Shown: positions 1 to 10,483 of the stretch, in pieces
Layout of the letters: each line of letters begins with the position of its first letter
How positions within the stretch are numbered: position 1 is the first letter of the stretch
From: Hydractinia symbiolongicarpus
Taxonomy: Eukaryota > Cnidaria > Hydrozoa > Anthoathecata > Hydractiniidae
Assembly (NCBI RefSeq): GCF_029227915.1
Contig: NC_079875.1
Coordinates: 1,612,001 to 1,676,000, forward strand
Reading direction: 5' to 3'
Length of the DNA: 64,000 nucleotides
Program-made: the position numbers and the translations under genes
Notes under the pieces: model-generated
Told to the model about the DNA's origin: nothing
Seen by the model: only the letters and a program-made list of their open reading frames with translations
The model's database searches: none

Positions 1-414
1 CTTTCTTTGTATACTTTTGACTATACGGGCCGAGTCCGGGATTTACGGAAAATCGCGGATTTTCGTTTGCCGGCGATTAAACTTCTTTTATTCAGCGTCT
101 CATCAAAAATGAAAACATTTTTAAAAACTACAAGTCTCTTGGGCTTTAGTGGTGAAATAATAATTTAAAAAATCGTTTGGGAAATGAGTTTACTCTCTGG
201 GTACTTTCTTTTTATACTTTTGACTATACGGGCCGAGTACGGGATTTACGGGAAATCGCAGGTTTTCGTTTGCCGGCGATTAAACTTCTTTTATTCAGCG
301 TCTCATCAAAAAGGAAAACATATTTGAAAACTACAAGTCTCATGCGTTTTAGTGGTGAAAAAATAATTTAAAAAATCGTTCGGGAAATGAGTTTACACCC
401 TGGGTACTTTCTTT

Positions 415-432
415 GTATACTTTTGACTATAC
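415..432. other. Short dyad GTATA-N8-TATAC
   Basis: Arms GTATA and TATAC are complementary around an 8-nt centre. The centre varies between subtypes (CTTTTGAC, CATTCGAC, CTTTTAAC, CTTTTGAA, CATTTGAC) while the arms usually stay intact. C-like monomers of blocks II and III break the right arm (CTTTAC), and the G monomers of the 7-monomer HOR break the left (GTGTA). Confidence 0.75.
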
Positions 433-508
433 GGGCCGAGTCCGGGATTTACGGGAAATTGCAGGTTTTCGTTTGCCGGCGATTAAACTTCTTTTATTCA
501 GCGTCTCA

Positions 509-530
509 TCAAAAATGAAAACATTTTTGA
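509..530. other. Inverted repeat in monomer: 9-bp arms, 4-nt loop
   Basis: TCAAAAATG, loop AAAA, CATTTTTGA. The arms are perfectly complementary over 9 bp. This is one example; the element sits at the same place in most monomers. In subtypes with CATTTTTAA the second outer pair is lost. It could extrude as a small hairpin or simply be a palindromic binding site; sequence alone does not decide. Confidence 0.85.
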
Positions 531-532
531 AA

Positions 533-545
533 ACTACAAGTCTCA
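533..545. promoter_or_regulatory. Near-invariant ACTACAAGTCTCA box
   Basis: This is among the best conserved stretches between subtypes. Observed exceptions are few (CCACAAG in block II, ACTGCAAG near 16541, ACTATAAG near 6010). It resembles the ACTACAANTCCCA half of the animal ZNF143/Staf site as I remember it, with one mismatch. Whether the host has such a factor is unknown, so a binding role is speculative. Confidence 0.3.
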
Positions 546-634
546 TACGTTTTAGTGGTGAAAAAATAATTTAAAAATTTGTTCGGGAAATGAGTTTACT
601 CACTGGGTACTTTCCTTGTATACTTTTAACTATA

Positions 635-668
635 CGGGCCGAGTCCGGGATTTACGGGAAATCGCGGG
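635..668. other. Four CGGG motifs in near-helical phase
   Basis: CGGG begins at 635, 646, 655 and 665, spacings of 11, 9 and 10 bp, about one DNA turn each. Another CGGG lies about 120 bp further on in the same monomer (GTTCGGGAAAT). The fourth motif becomes CAGG in A and some other subtypes, and the second becomes CAGG in A. This example is in an F monomer where all four are intact. Confidence 0.8.
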
Positions 669-1118
669 TTTTCGTTTGCCGGCGATTAAACGTCTTTTAT
701 TCAGCGTCTCATCAAAAATGAAAACATTTTTAAAAACTACAAGTCTCATGGGCTTTAGTGGTGAAATAATAATTTAAAAAATCGTTTGGGAAATGAGTTT
801 ACTCCCTGGGTGCTTTCTTTGTATACTTTTGACTATACGGGCCGAGTCCAGGATTTACGGGAAATCGCAGGTTTTCGTTTGCCGGCGATTAAACCTCTTT
901 CATTAAGCGTCTCATCAAAAATAAAAACATTTTTGAAAACTACAAGTCTCATGCGTTTTAGTGGTGAAAAAATAATTTAAAAAATCGTTCGGGAAATGAG
1001 TTTACTCCCTGGGTACTTTCTTTGTATACTTTTGACTATACGGGCCGAGTCCGGGATTTACGGAAAATCGGGATTTTCGTTTGCCGGCGATTAAACTTCT
1101 TTTATTCAGCGTCCCATC

Positions 1119-1134
1119 AAATATGAAAATATTT
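1119..1134. other. Alternative inverted repeat in C-type monomers
   Basis: C monomers replace CAAAAATGAAAACATT with CAAATATGAAAATATT. This breaks the common hairpin but creates a new perfect 6-bp one: AAATAT, loop GAAA, ATATTT. The two substitutions always appear together in the C monomers inspected, so shared descent could explain the pairing without selection. Confidence 0.8.
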
Positions 1135-1242
1135 TTGAAAACTACAAGTGTCATGCGTTTAGTGGTAAAAAAATAATATAAAAAATCGTTCGGGAAATGA
1201 GTTTACTCCCTGGGTACTTTCTTTGTGTACTTTTGACTATAC

Positions 1243-1253
1243 GGGTCGAGTCC
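1243..1253 (+). promoter_or_regulatory. RNA polymerase III B-box-like motif in a G-type monomer
   Basis: GGGTCGAGTCC matches the B-box consensus GGTTCGANTCC at 9 of 10 fixed positions. Most other monomers have GGGCCGAGTCC (8 of 10). I see no good A box upstream and no tRNA fold, and a TTTT run follows within about 20 bp. Promoter function is a weak inference. Confidence 0.25.
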
Positions 1254-4001
1254 GGGGTTTACGGGAAATGGCGGGTTTTCGTTTGCCGGCGATTAAACTT
1301 CTTTCATTAACCGTCTCATCAAAAATGAAAACATTTTTGAAAACTACAAGTCTCATGCGTTTTAGTGGTGAAAAGATAATTTAAAAAATCGTTTTGGAAA
1401 TGAGTTTACTCACAGGGTACTTTCTTTGTATACATTCGACTATACGGGCCAAGCCCGGGATTTACGGGAAATCGCAGGTTTTCGTTTGCCGGCGATTAAA
1501 CTTCTTTCATTAACCGTCTCATCAAAAATGAAAACATTTTTGAAAACTACAAGTCTCATGCGTTTTAGTGGTGAAAAAAAAAATTAAAAAATCGTTCAGG
1601 AAATGAGTTTACTCCCTGGGTACTTTCTTTGTATACTTTGGACTATACGGGCCGAGTCCGGGATTTACGGGAAATCGCGGATTTTCGTTTGAGGGCGATT
1701 AAACTTCTTTTATTCAGCGTCTCATCAAAAATGAAAACATTTTTGAAAACTACAAGTCTCATGCGTTGTAGTGGTGAAAAAATAATTTAAAAAATCGTTC
1801 GGAAAATGAGTTTACTCCCTGGGTACTTTCTTTGTATACTTTTGACTATACGGGCCGAGTTCGGGGTTTACGGGAAATGGCGGGTTTTCGTTTGCCAGCG
1901 ATTAAACTTCTTTTATTCAGCGTCTCATCAAAAATGAAAACATTTTTAAAAACTACAAGTTTCATGCGTTGTAGTGGTGAAAAAATAGTTTAAAAAATAG
2001 TTTGGAAAATCAGTTTACTCCCTGGGTAATTTCTTTGTATACTTTTGACTATACGGGCCGAGTCCAGGGTTTACGGGAAATGGCGGGTTTTCGTTTGCCG
2101 GCGATTTAACTTCTTTTATTCAGCGTCTCATCAAAAATGAAAACATTTTTTAAAACTACAAGTTTCATACGTTTTAGTGGTGAAAAAATAATTTAAAAAT
2201 TCGTTCGGGAAATGAGTTTACTCACTGGGTACTTTCCTTGTATACTTTTAACTATACGGGCCGAGTCCGGGATTTACGGGAAATCGAGGGTTTTCGTTTG
2301 CCGGCGATTAAACTTCTTTTATTCAGCGTCTCATCAAAAATGAAAACATTTTTAAAAACTACAAGTCTCATGGGCTTTAGTGGTGAAATAATAATTTAAA
2401 AAATCGTTTGGGAAATGAGTTTACTCCCTGGGTACTTTCTTTGTATACTTTTGACTATACGGGCCGAGTCCAGGAATTACGGGAAATCGCAGGTTTTCGT
2501 TTGCCGGCGATTAAACTTCTTTTATTCAGCGTCTCATCAAAAATGAAAACATTTTTGAAAACTACAAGTCTCATGCGTTTTAGTGGTGAAAAAGTAATTT
2601 AAAAAATCGTTCGGAAAATGAGTTTACTTCCTGGGTACTTTCTTTGTATACATTCGACTATACCGGCCAAGCCCCGGATTTACGGGAAAACGCGGGATTT
2701 CGTTTGCCGGCGATTAAACCTCTTTCATTAAGCGTCTCATCAAAAATGAAAACATTTTTGAAAACTACAAGTCTCATGCGTTTTAGTGGTGAAAAAATAA
2801 TTTAAAAAATCGTTCGGGAAATGAGTTTACTCCCTGGGTACTTTCTTTGTATACTTTTGACTATACGGGCCGAGTCCGGGATTTACGGAAAATCGCGGAT
2901 TTTCGTTTGCCGGCGATTAAACTTCTTTTATTCAGCGTCCCATCAAATATGAAAATATTTTTGAAAACTACAAGAGTCATGCGTTTAGTGGTAAAAAAAT
3001 AATATAAAAAATCGTTCGGGAAATGAGTTTACTGCCTGGGTACTTTCTTTGTATACTTTTGACTTTACGGGTCGAGTCCGGGGTTTACGGGAAATGGCGG
3101 GTTTTCGTTTGCCGGCGATTAAACTTCTTTCATTAACCGTCTCATCAAAAATGAAAACATTTTTGAAAACTACAAGTCTTATGCGTTTTAGTGGTGAAAA
3201 GATAATTTAAAAAATCGTTTTGGAAATGAGTTTACTCACAGGGTACTTTCTTTGTATACATTCGACTATACGGGCCAAGCCCGGGATTTATGGGAAATCG
3301 CGGGTTTTCGTTTGCCGGCGATTAAACTTCTTTCATTAACCGTCTCATCAAAAATGAAAACATTTTTGAAAACTACAAGTCTCATGCGTTTTAGTGGTGA
3401 AAAAATAATTTAAAAAATAGTTCGGAAAATGAGTTTACTCCCTGGGTAATTTTTTTGTATACTTTTGACTATACGGGCCGAGTCCGGGGTTTACGGGAAA
3501 TGGCGGGTTTTCGTTTGCCGGCGATTTAACTACTTTTATTCAGCGTCTCATCAAAAATGAAAACATTTTTGAAAACTACAAGTCTCATACGTTTTAGTGG
3601 TGAAAAAATAATTTAAAAATTCGTTCGGGAAATGAGTTTACTCCTTGGGTACTTTCCTTGTATACTTTTAACTATACGGGCCGAGACCGGGATTTACGGG
3701 AAATCGAGGGTTTTCGTTTGCCGGCGATTAAACTTCTTTTATTCAGCGTCTCATCAAAAATGAAAACATTTTTAAAAACTACAAGTCTCATGGGCTTTAG
3801 TGGTGAAATAATAATTTAAAAAATAGTTCGGAAAATGAGTTTACTCCCTGGGTACTTTCTTTGTATACTTTTGACTATACGGGCCGAGTCCAGGATTTAC
3901 GGGAAATCGCAGGTTTTCGTTTGCCGGCGATTAAACTTCTTTTATTCAGCGTCTCATCAAAAATGAAAACATTTTTAAAAACTACAAGTCTCATGCGTTT
4001 T

Positions 4002-4861
4002 AGTGGTAAAAAAATAATTTAAAAAATAGTTCGGAAAATGAGTTTACTCCCTGGGTAATTTCTTTGTATACTTTTGACTATGCGGGCCGAGTCCGGGGTT
4101 TACGGGAAATGGCGGGTTTTCGTTTGCCGGCGATTTAACTACTTTTATTCAGCGTCTCATCAAAAATGAAAACATTTTTAAAAACTACAAGTCTCATACG
4201 TTTTAGTGGTGAAAAAATAATTTAAAAATTCGTTCGGGAAATGAGTTTACTCCCTGGGTACTTTCTTTGTATACTTTTGACTATACGGGCCGAGTCCAGG
4301 ATTTACGGGAAATCGCAGGTTTTCGTTTGCCGGCGATTAAACTTCTTTTATTCAGCGTCTCATCAAAAATGAAAACATTTTTAAAAACTACAAGTCTCAT
4401 GCGTTTTAGTGGTAAAAAAGTAATTTAAAAAATCGTTCGGGAAATGAGTTTACTCCCTGGGTACTTTCTTTGTATACATTTGACTATACGGGCCAAGCCC
4501 GGGATTTACGGGAAATCGCGGGATTTCGTTTGCCGGCGATTAAACCTCTTTCATTAAGCGTCTCATCAAAAATGAAAACATTTTTGAAAACTACAAGTCT
4601 CATGCGTTTTAGTGGTAAAAAAATAATTTAAAAAATAGTTCGGAAAATGAGTTTACTCCCTGGGTAATTTCTTTGTATACTTTTGACTATGCGGGCCGAG
4701 TCCGGGGTTTACGGGAAATGGCGGGTTTTCGTTTGCCGGCGATTTAACTACTTTTATTCAGCGTCTCATCAAAAATGAAAACATTTTTAAAAACTACAAG
4801 TCTCATACGTTTTAGTGGTGAAAAAATAATTTAAAAATTCGTTCGGGAAATGAGTTTACTC
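4002..4861. repeat. 609-bp (3-monomer) duplication of an H-type monomer
   Basis: Bases 4002-4252 match 4611-4861 at an offset of 609 bp, including the rare TATGCGGGCC variant at 4080 and 4689 that I saw in no other monomer. The match breaks at 4253 versus 4862, where CTCCCTGGG gives way to CTCACTGGG and a different subtype follows. This is a short, recent local duplication with one visible breakpoint inside the conserved TTTACTC stretch. Confidence 0.8.
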
Positions 4862-7800
4862 ACTGGGTACTTTCCTTGTATACTTTTAACTATACGGGCC
4901 GAGACCGGGATTTACGGAAAATCGAGGGTTTTCGTTTGCCGGCGATTAAACTTCTTTTATTCAGCGTCTCATCAAAAATGAAAACGTTTTTAAAAACTAC
5001 AAGTCTCATGGGCTTTAGTAGTGAAATAATAATTTAAAAAATCGTTTGGGAAATGAGTTTACTCCCTGGGTACTTTCTTTGTATACTTTTGACTATACGG
5101 GCCGAGTCCAGGATTTACGGGAAATCGCAGGTTTTCGTTTGCCGGCGATTAAACTTCTTTTATTCAGCGTCTCATCAAAAATGAAAACATTTTTAAAAAC
5201 TACAAGTCTCATGCGTTTTAGTGGTAAAAAAGTAATTTAAAAAATCGTTCGGGAAATGAGTTTACTCCCTGGGTACTTTCTTTGTATACATTTGACTATA
5301 CGGGCCAAGCCCGGGATTTACGGGAAATCGCGGGATTTCGTTTGCCGGCGATTAAACCTCTTTCATTAAGCGTCTCATCAAAAATGAAAACATTTTTGAA
5401 AACTACAAGTCTCATGCGTTTTAGTGGTGAAAAAAAAAATTAAAAAATCGTTCAGGAAATGAGTTTACTCCCTGGGTACTTTCTTTGTATACTTTTGACT
5501 ATACGGGCCGAGTCCAGGATTTACGGGAAATCGCGGATTTTCGTTTGAGGGCGATTAAACTTCTTTTATTCAGCGTCTCATCAAAAATGAAAACATTTTT
5601 GAAAACTACAAGTCTCATGCGTTGGAGTGGAGAAAAAATAATTTAAAAAATCGTTCGGAAAATGAGTTTACTCCCTGGGTACTTTCTTTGTATACTTTTG
5701 ACTATACGGGCCGAGTTCGGGGTTTACGGGAAATGGCGGGTTTTCGTTTGCCGGTGATTAAACTTCTTTTATTTAGCGTCTCATCAAAAATGAAAACATT
5801 TTTAAAAAATACAAGTCTCATGCGTTGTAGTGGTGAAAAAATAATTTAAAAAATTGTTCGGAAAATGAGTTTACTCCCTGGGTAATTTTTTGTATACTTT
5901 TGACTATACGGGCCGAATCCGGGGTTTACGGGAAATGGCTGGTTTTCGTTTGCCGGCGATTTAACTTCTTTTATTCAGCGTCTCATCAAAAATGAAAACA
6001 TTTTTAAAAACTATAAGTCTCATGGGTTTTAGTGGTGAAATAATAATTTAAAAAATCGTTCGGGAAATGAGTTTACTCACTGGGTACTTTCTTTGTATAT
6101 TTTCACTATACGGGCCGAGTCCGGGATTTACGGGAAATCGCAGGTTTTCGTTTGCCGGCGATTAAACTTCTTTTATTCAGCGTCTCATCGAAAATGAAAA
6201 CATTTTTAAAAACTACAAGTCTTATGCGTTTTAGTGGTGAAAAAATAATTTAAAAAATCGTTCGGGAAACGAGTTTACTCCCTGGGTACTTTCTTTGTAT
6301 ACTTTTGACTATACGGGCCAAGCCGGAATTTACGGGAAATCGCGGGTTTTTGTTTGCCGGCGATTAAACTTCTTTTATTCAGCGTTTCATCAAAATTGAA
6401 AACATTTTTAAAAACTACAAGTCTTATGCGATTTAGTGGTGAAAAAATAATTTAAAAAATCGCTCGGGAAATTAGTTTACTCCCTGGGTACTTTCTTTGT
6501 ATACTTTTGACTATACGGGTCGAGTCCGCGGTTTACGGGAAATGGCGGGTTTTTGTTTGCCGGCGATTAAACTTCTTTTATTCAGCGTCTCATCAAAAAT
6601 GAAAACATTTTTGAAAACTACAAGTCTCATGCGTCTTAGTGGTGAAAAGATAATTTAAAAAATCGTTTTGGAAATGAGTTTACTCACAGGGTACTTTCTT
6701 TGTATACATTCGACTATACGGGCCAAGCCCTGGATTTACGGGAAATCGCGGGTTTTCGTTTGCCGGCGATTAAACTTCTTTTATTCAGCGTCTCATCAAA
6801 AATGAAAACATTTTCAAAAACTACAAGTCTCATGGGCTTTAGTGGTGAAATAATAATTTAAAAAATCGTTTGGGAAATGAGTTTACTCCCTGGTTACTTT
6901 CTTTGTATACTTTTGACTATACGGGCCGAGTCCAGGATTTACGGGAAATCGCAGGTTTTCGTTTGCCGGCGATTAAACTTCTTTTATTCAGCGTCTCATC
7001 AAAAATGAAAACATTTTTAAAAACTACAAGTCTCATGCGTTTTAGTGGTAAAAAAGTAATTTAAAAAATCGTTCGGGAAATGAGTTTACTCCCTGGGTAC
7101 TTTCTTTGTATACATTCGACTATACGGGCCAAGCCCCGGATTTACGGGAAAACGCGGGATTTCGTTTGCCGGCGATTAAACCTCTTTCATTAAGCGTCTC
7201 ATCAAAAATGAAAACATTTTTGAAAACTACAAGTCTCTTGCGTTTGAGTGGTGAAAAAATAATTTAAAAAATCGTTCGGGAAATGAGTTTACTCCCTGGG
7301 TACTTTCTTTGTATACTTTTGACTATACGGGCCGAGTCCGGGATTTACGGAAAATCGCGGATTTTCGTTTGCCGGCAATTAAACTTCTTTTATTCAGCGT
7401 CCCATCAAATATGAAAATATTTTTGAAAACTACAAGTGTCATGCGTTTAGTGGTAAAAAAATAATATAAAAAATCGTTCGGGAAATGAGTTTACACCCTG
7501 GGTACTTTCTTTGTATACTTTTGACTATACGGGTCGAGTCCGGGGTTTACGGGAAATGGCGGGTTTTCGTTTGCCAGCGATTAAACTTCTTTCATTAACC
7601 GTCTCATCAAAAATGAAAACATTTTTGAAAACTACAAGTCTCATGCGTTTTAGTGGTGAAAAGATAATTTAAAAAATCGTTTTGGAAATGAGTTTACTCA
7701 CAGGGTACTTTCTTTGTATACATTCGACTATACGGGCCAAGCCCGGGATTTACGGGAAATCGCGGGTTTTCGTTTGCCGGCGATTAAACTTCTTTCATTA

Positions 7801-8460
7801 ACCGTCTCATCAAAAATGAAAACATTTTTGAAAACTACAAGTCTCATGCGTTTTAGTGGTGAAAAAAAAAATTAAAAAATCGTTCAGGAAATGAGTTTAC
7901 TCCCTGGGTACTTTCTTTGTATACTTTGGACTATACGGGCCGAGTCCGGGATTTACGGGAAATCGCGGATTTTCGTTTGAGGGCGATTAAACTTCTTTTA
8001 TTCAGCGTCTCATCAAAAATGAAAACATTTTTGAAAACTACAAGTCTCATGCGTTGGAGTGGAGAAAAAATAATTTAAAAAATCGTTCGGAAAATGAGTT
8101 TACTCCCTGGGTACTTTCTTTGAATACTTTTGACTATACGGGCCGAGTTCGGGGTTTACGGGAAATGGCGAGTTTTCGTTTGCCGGCGATTAAACTTCTT
8201 TTATTTAGCGTCTCATCAAAAATGAAAACATTTTTAAAAACTACAAGTCTCATGCGTTGTAGTGGTAAAAAAATAATTTAAAAAATAGTTCGGAAAATGA
8301 GTTTACTCCCTGGGTAATTTTTTGTATACTTTTGACTATACGGGCCGAGTCCGGGGTTTACGGGAAATGGCGGGTTTTCGTTTGCCGGCGATTTAACTTC
8401 TTTTATTCAGCGTCTCATCAAAAATGAAAACATTTTTGAAAACTACAAGTCTCATGCGTT

Positions 8461-9675
8461 TTAGTGGTGAAAAAATAATTTAAAAAATCGTTCGGGAAAT
8501 GAGTTTACTCCCTGGGTACTTTCTTTGTATACTTTTGACTTTACGGGCCGAGTCCGGGATTTACGGAAAATCGCGGATTTTCGTTTGCCGGCGATTAAAC
8601 TTCTTTTATTCAGCGTCCCATCAAATATGAAAATATTTTTGAAAACCACAAGTCTCATGCGTTTAGTGGTAAAAAAATAATATAAAAAATCGTTCGGGAA
8701 ATGACTTTACTCCCTGGGTACTTTCTTCGTATACTTTTGAATATACGGGCCAAGCCCGGGATTTACGGGAAATCGCGGGTTATAGTTTTCCGGCGATTAA
8801 ACCTCTTTCATTAAGCGTCTCATCAAAAATGAAAACATTTTTGAAAACTACAAGTCTCATGCGTTTTAGTGGTGAAAAAAAAATTAAAAAATCGTTCGGG
8901 AAATGAGTTTACTCCCTGGGTACTTTCTTTGTATACATTCGACTATACGGGCCAAGCCCGGGATTTACGGGAAATCGTGGGTTATAGTTTTCCGGCGATT
9001 AAACCTCTTTCATTAAGCGTCTCATCAAAAATGAAAACATTTTTCAAAACTACAAGTCTCATGCGTTTTAGTGGTGAAAATAAAATTTAAAAAATCGTTC
9101 GGGAAATGAGTTTACTCCCTGGGTACTTTCTTTGTATACATTCGACTATACGGGCCAAGCCCCGGATTTACGGGAAAACGCGGGATTTCGTTTGCCGGCG
9201 ATTAAACCTCTTTCATTAAGCGTCTCATCAAAAATAAAAACATTTTTGAAAACTACAAGTCTCATGCGTTTTAGTGGTGAAAAAATAATTTAAAAAATCG
9301 TTCGGGAAATGAGTTTACTCCCTGGGTACTTTCTTTGTATACTTTTGACTTTACGGGCTGAGTCCGGGATTTACGGAAAATCGCGGATTTTCGTTTGCCG
9401 GCGATTAAACTTCTTTTATTCAGCGTCCCATCAAATATGAAAGTATTTTTGAAAACTACAAGTCTCATGCGTTTAGTGGTAAAAAAATAATATAAAAAAT
9501 CGTTCGGGAAATGAGTTTACTCCCTGGGTACTTTCTTTGTATACTTTTGAATATACGGGTCAAGTCCGGGGTTTACGGGAAATGGCGGGTTTTCTTTTGC
9601 CGGCAATTAAACTTCTTTTATTCAGCGTCTCATCAAAAATGAAAACATTTTTGAAAACTACAAGTCTCATGCGTT
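8461..9675. repeat. 6-monomer HOR, unit 1 (~1215 bp)
   Basis: Monomer order: a C-like monomer (GACTTTACGG, CAAATATGAAAATATT, AAACCACAAG), a monomer with ATGACTTTACTC and TTCTTCGTATAC, a monomer with CGTGGGTTATAG, a B monomer (CCCCGG with AAAATAAAAAC), a second C-like monomer with GAAAGTATTT, and a GGTCAAGTCC monomer. The same six landmarks return in the same order in the units that follow. Unit limits use the first landmark and are arbitrary in phase. Confidence 0.85.
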
Positions 9676-10483
9676 TTAGTGGTGAAAAAATAATTTAAAA
9701 AATCGTTCGGGAAATGAGTTTACTCCCTGGGTACTTTCTTTGTATACTTTTGACTTTACGGGCCGAGTCCGGGATTTACGGAAAATCGCGGATTTTCGTT
9801 TGCCGGCGATTAAACTTCTTTTATTCAGCGTCCCATCAAATATGAAAATATTTTTGAAAACCACAAGTCTCATGCGTTTAGTGGTAAAAAATAATATAAA
9901 AAATCGTTCGGGAAATGACTTTACTCCCTGGGTACTTTCTTCGTATACTTTTGAATATACGGGCCAAGCCCGGGATTTACGGGAAATCGCGGGTTATAGT
10001 TTTCCGGCGATTAAACCTCTTTCATTAAGCGTCTCATCAAAAATGAAAACATTTTTGAAAACTACAAGTCTCATGCGTTTTAGTGGTGAAAAAAAAATTA
10101 AAAAATCGTTCGGGAAATGAGTTTACTCCCTGGGTACTTTCTTTGTATACATTCGACTATACGGGCCAAGCCCGGGATTTACGGGAAATCGTGGGTTATA
10201 GTTTTCCGGCGATTAAACCTCTTTCATTAAGCGTCTCATCAAAAATGAAAACATTTTTGAAAACTACAAGTCTCATGCGTTTAGTGGTAAAAAAATAATA
10301 TAAAAAATCGTTCGGGAAATGAGTTTACTCCCTGGGTACTTTCTTTGTATACTTTTGAATATACGGGTCAAGTCCGGGGTTTACGGGAAATGGCGGGTTT
10401 TCTTTTGCCGGCAATTAAACTTCTTTTATTCAGCGTCTCATCAAAAATGAAAACATTTTTGAAAACTACAAGTCTCATGCGTT
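9676..10483. repeat. Contracted HOR unit (4 of 6 monomers, 808 bp)
   Basis: This copy runs from the C-like monomer through the GTGGGTTATAG monomer. At about 10260-10290 it then switches to the tail of the second C-like monomer (GCGTTTAGTGGTAAAA). The B monomer and most of the second C-like monomer, about 405 bp, are missing relative to the flanking units. The junction lies at equivalent monomer positions, as expected from unequal crossover. One monomer here is 201 bp because its A run near 9885 is one base shorter, which accidentally keeps a 126-codon frame open (9740-10120). Confidence 0.85.

Larger units (their letters stand above)
407..609. repeat. Representative 203-bp monomer
   Basis: This unit shows the standard landmarks in order. 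It opens with CTTTCTTTGTATAC, followed by the TATACGGGCCGAG block, CCGGGATTTACGGGAAAT, TTTGCCGGCGATTAAAC, TTCAGCGTCTCATC, the A/T hairpin, ACTACAAGTCTCA, TTTTAGTGGTGAAAAAA, TAATTTAAAA, GTTCGGGAAATGAGTTTA and a closing CTGGGTA. It carries two subtype variants: GCAGG where many monomers have GCGGG, and CATACG where most have CATGCG. The phase chosen is arbitrary and matches base 1 of the window. Confidence 0.9.
1..8460. repeat. Irregular monomer mosaic (block I)
   Basis: About 42 monomers without one dominant HOR. Subtype order follows fragments of A-B-C-G-D-E-F, for example A 2408, B 2611, C 2814, G 3017 and D 3220. These are interleaved with H monomers, recognised by CTGGGTAATTT and GCGATTTAAC. 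The E-type triple with TTTGAGGGCG and GTTGGAGTGG near 5.43-6.0 kb recurs 2432 bp (12 monomers) later near 7.86-8.43 kb. The first three monomers resemble those at about 21.05 and 38.70 kb. Base 1060-1075 has a 1-bp loss in a C monomer. No gene is present. Confidence 0.85.
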
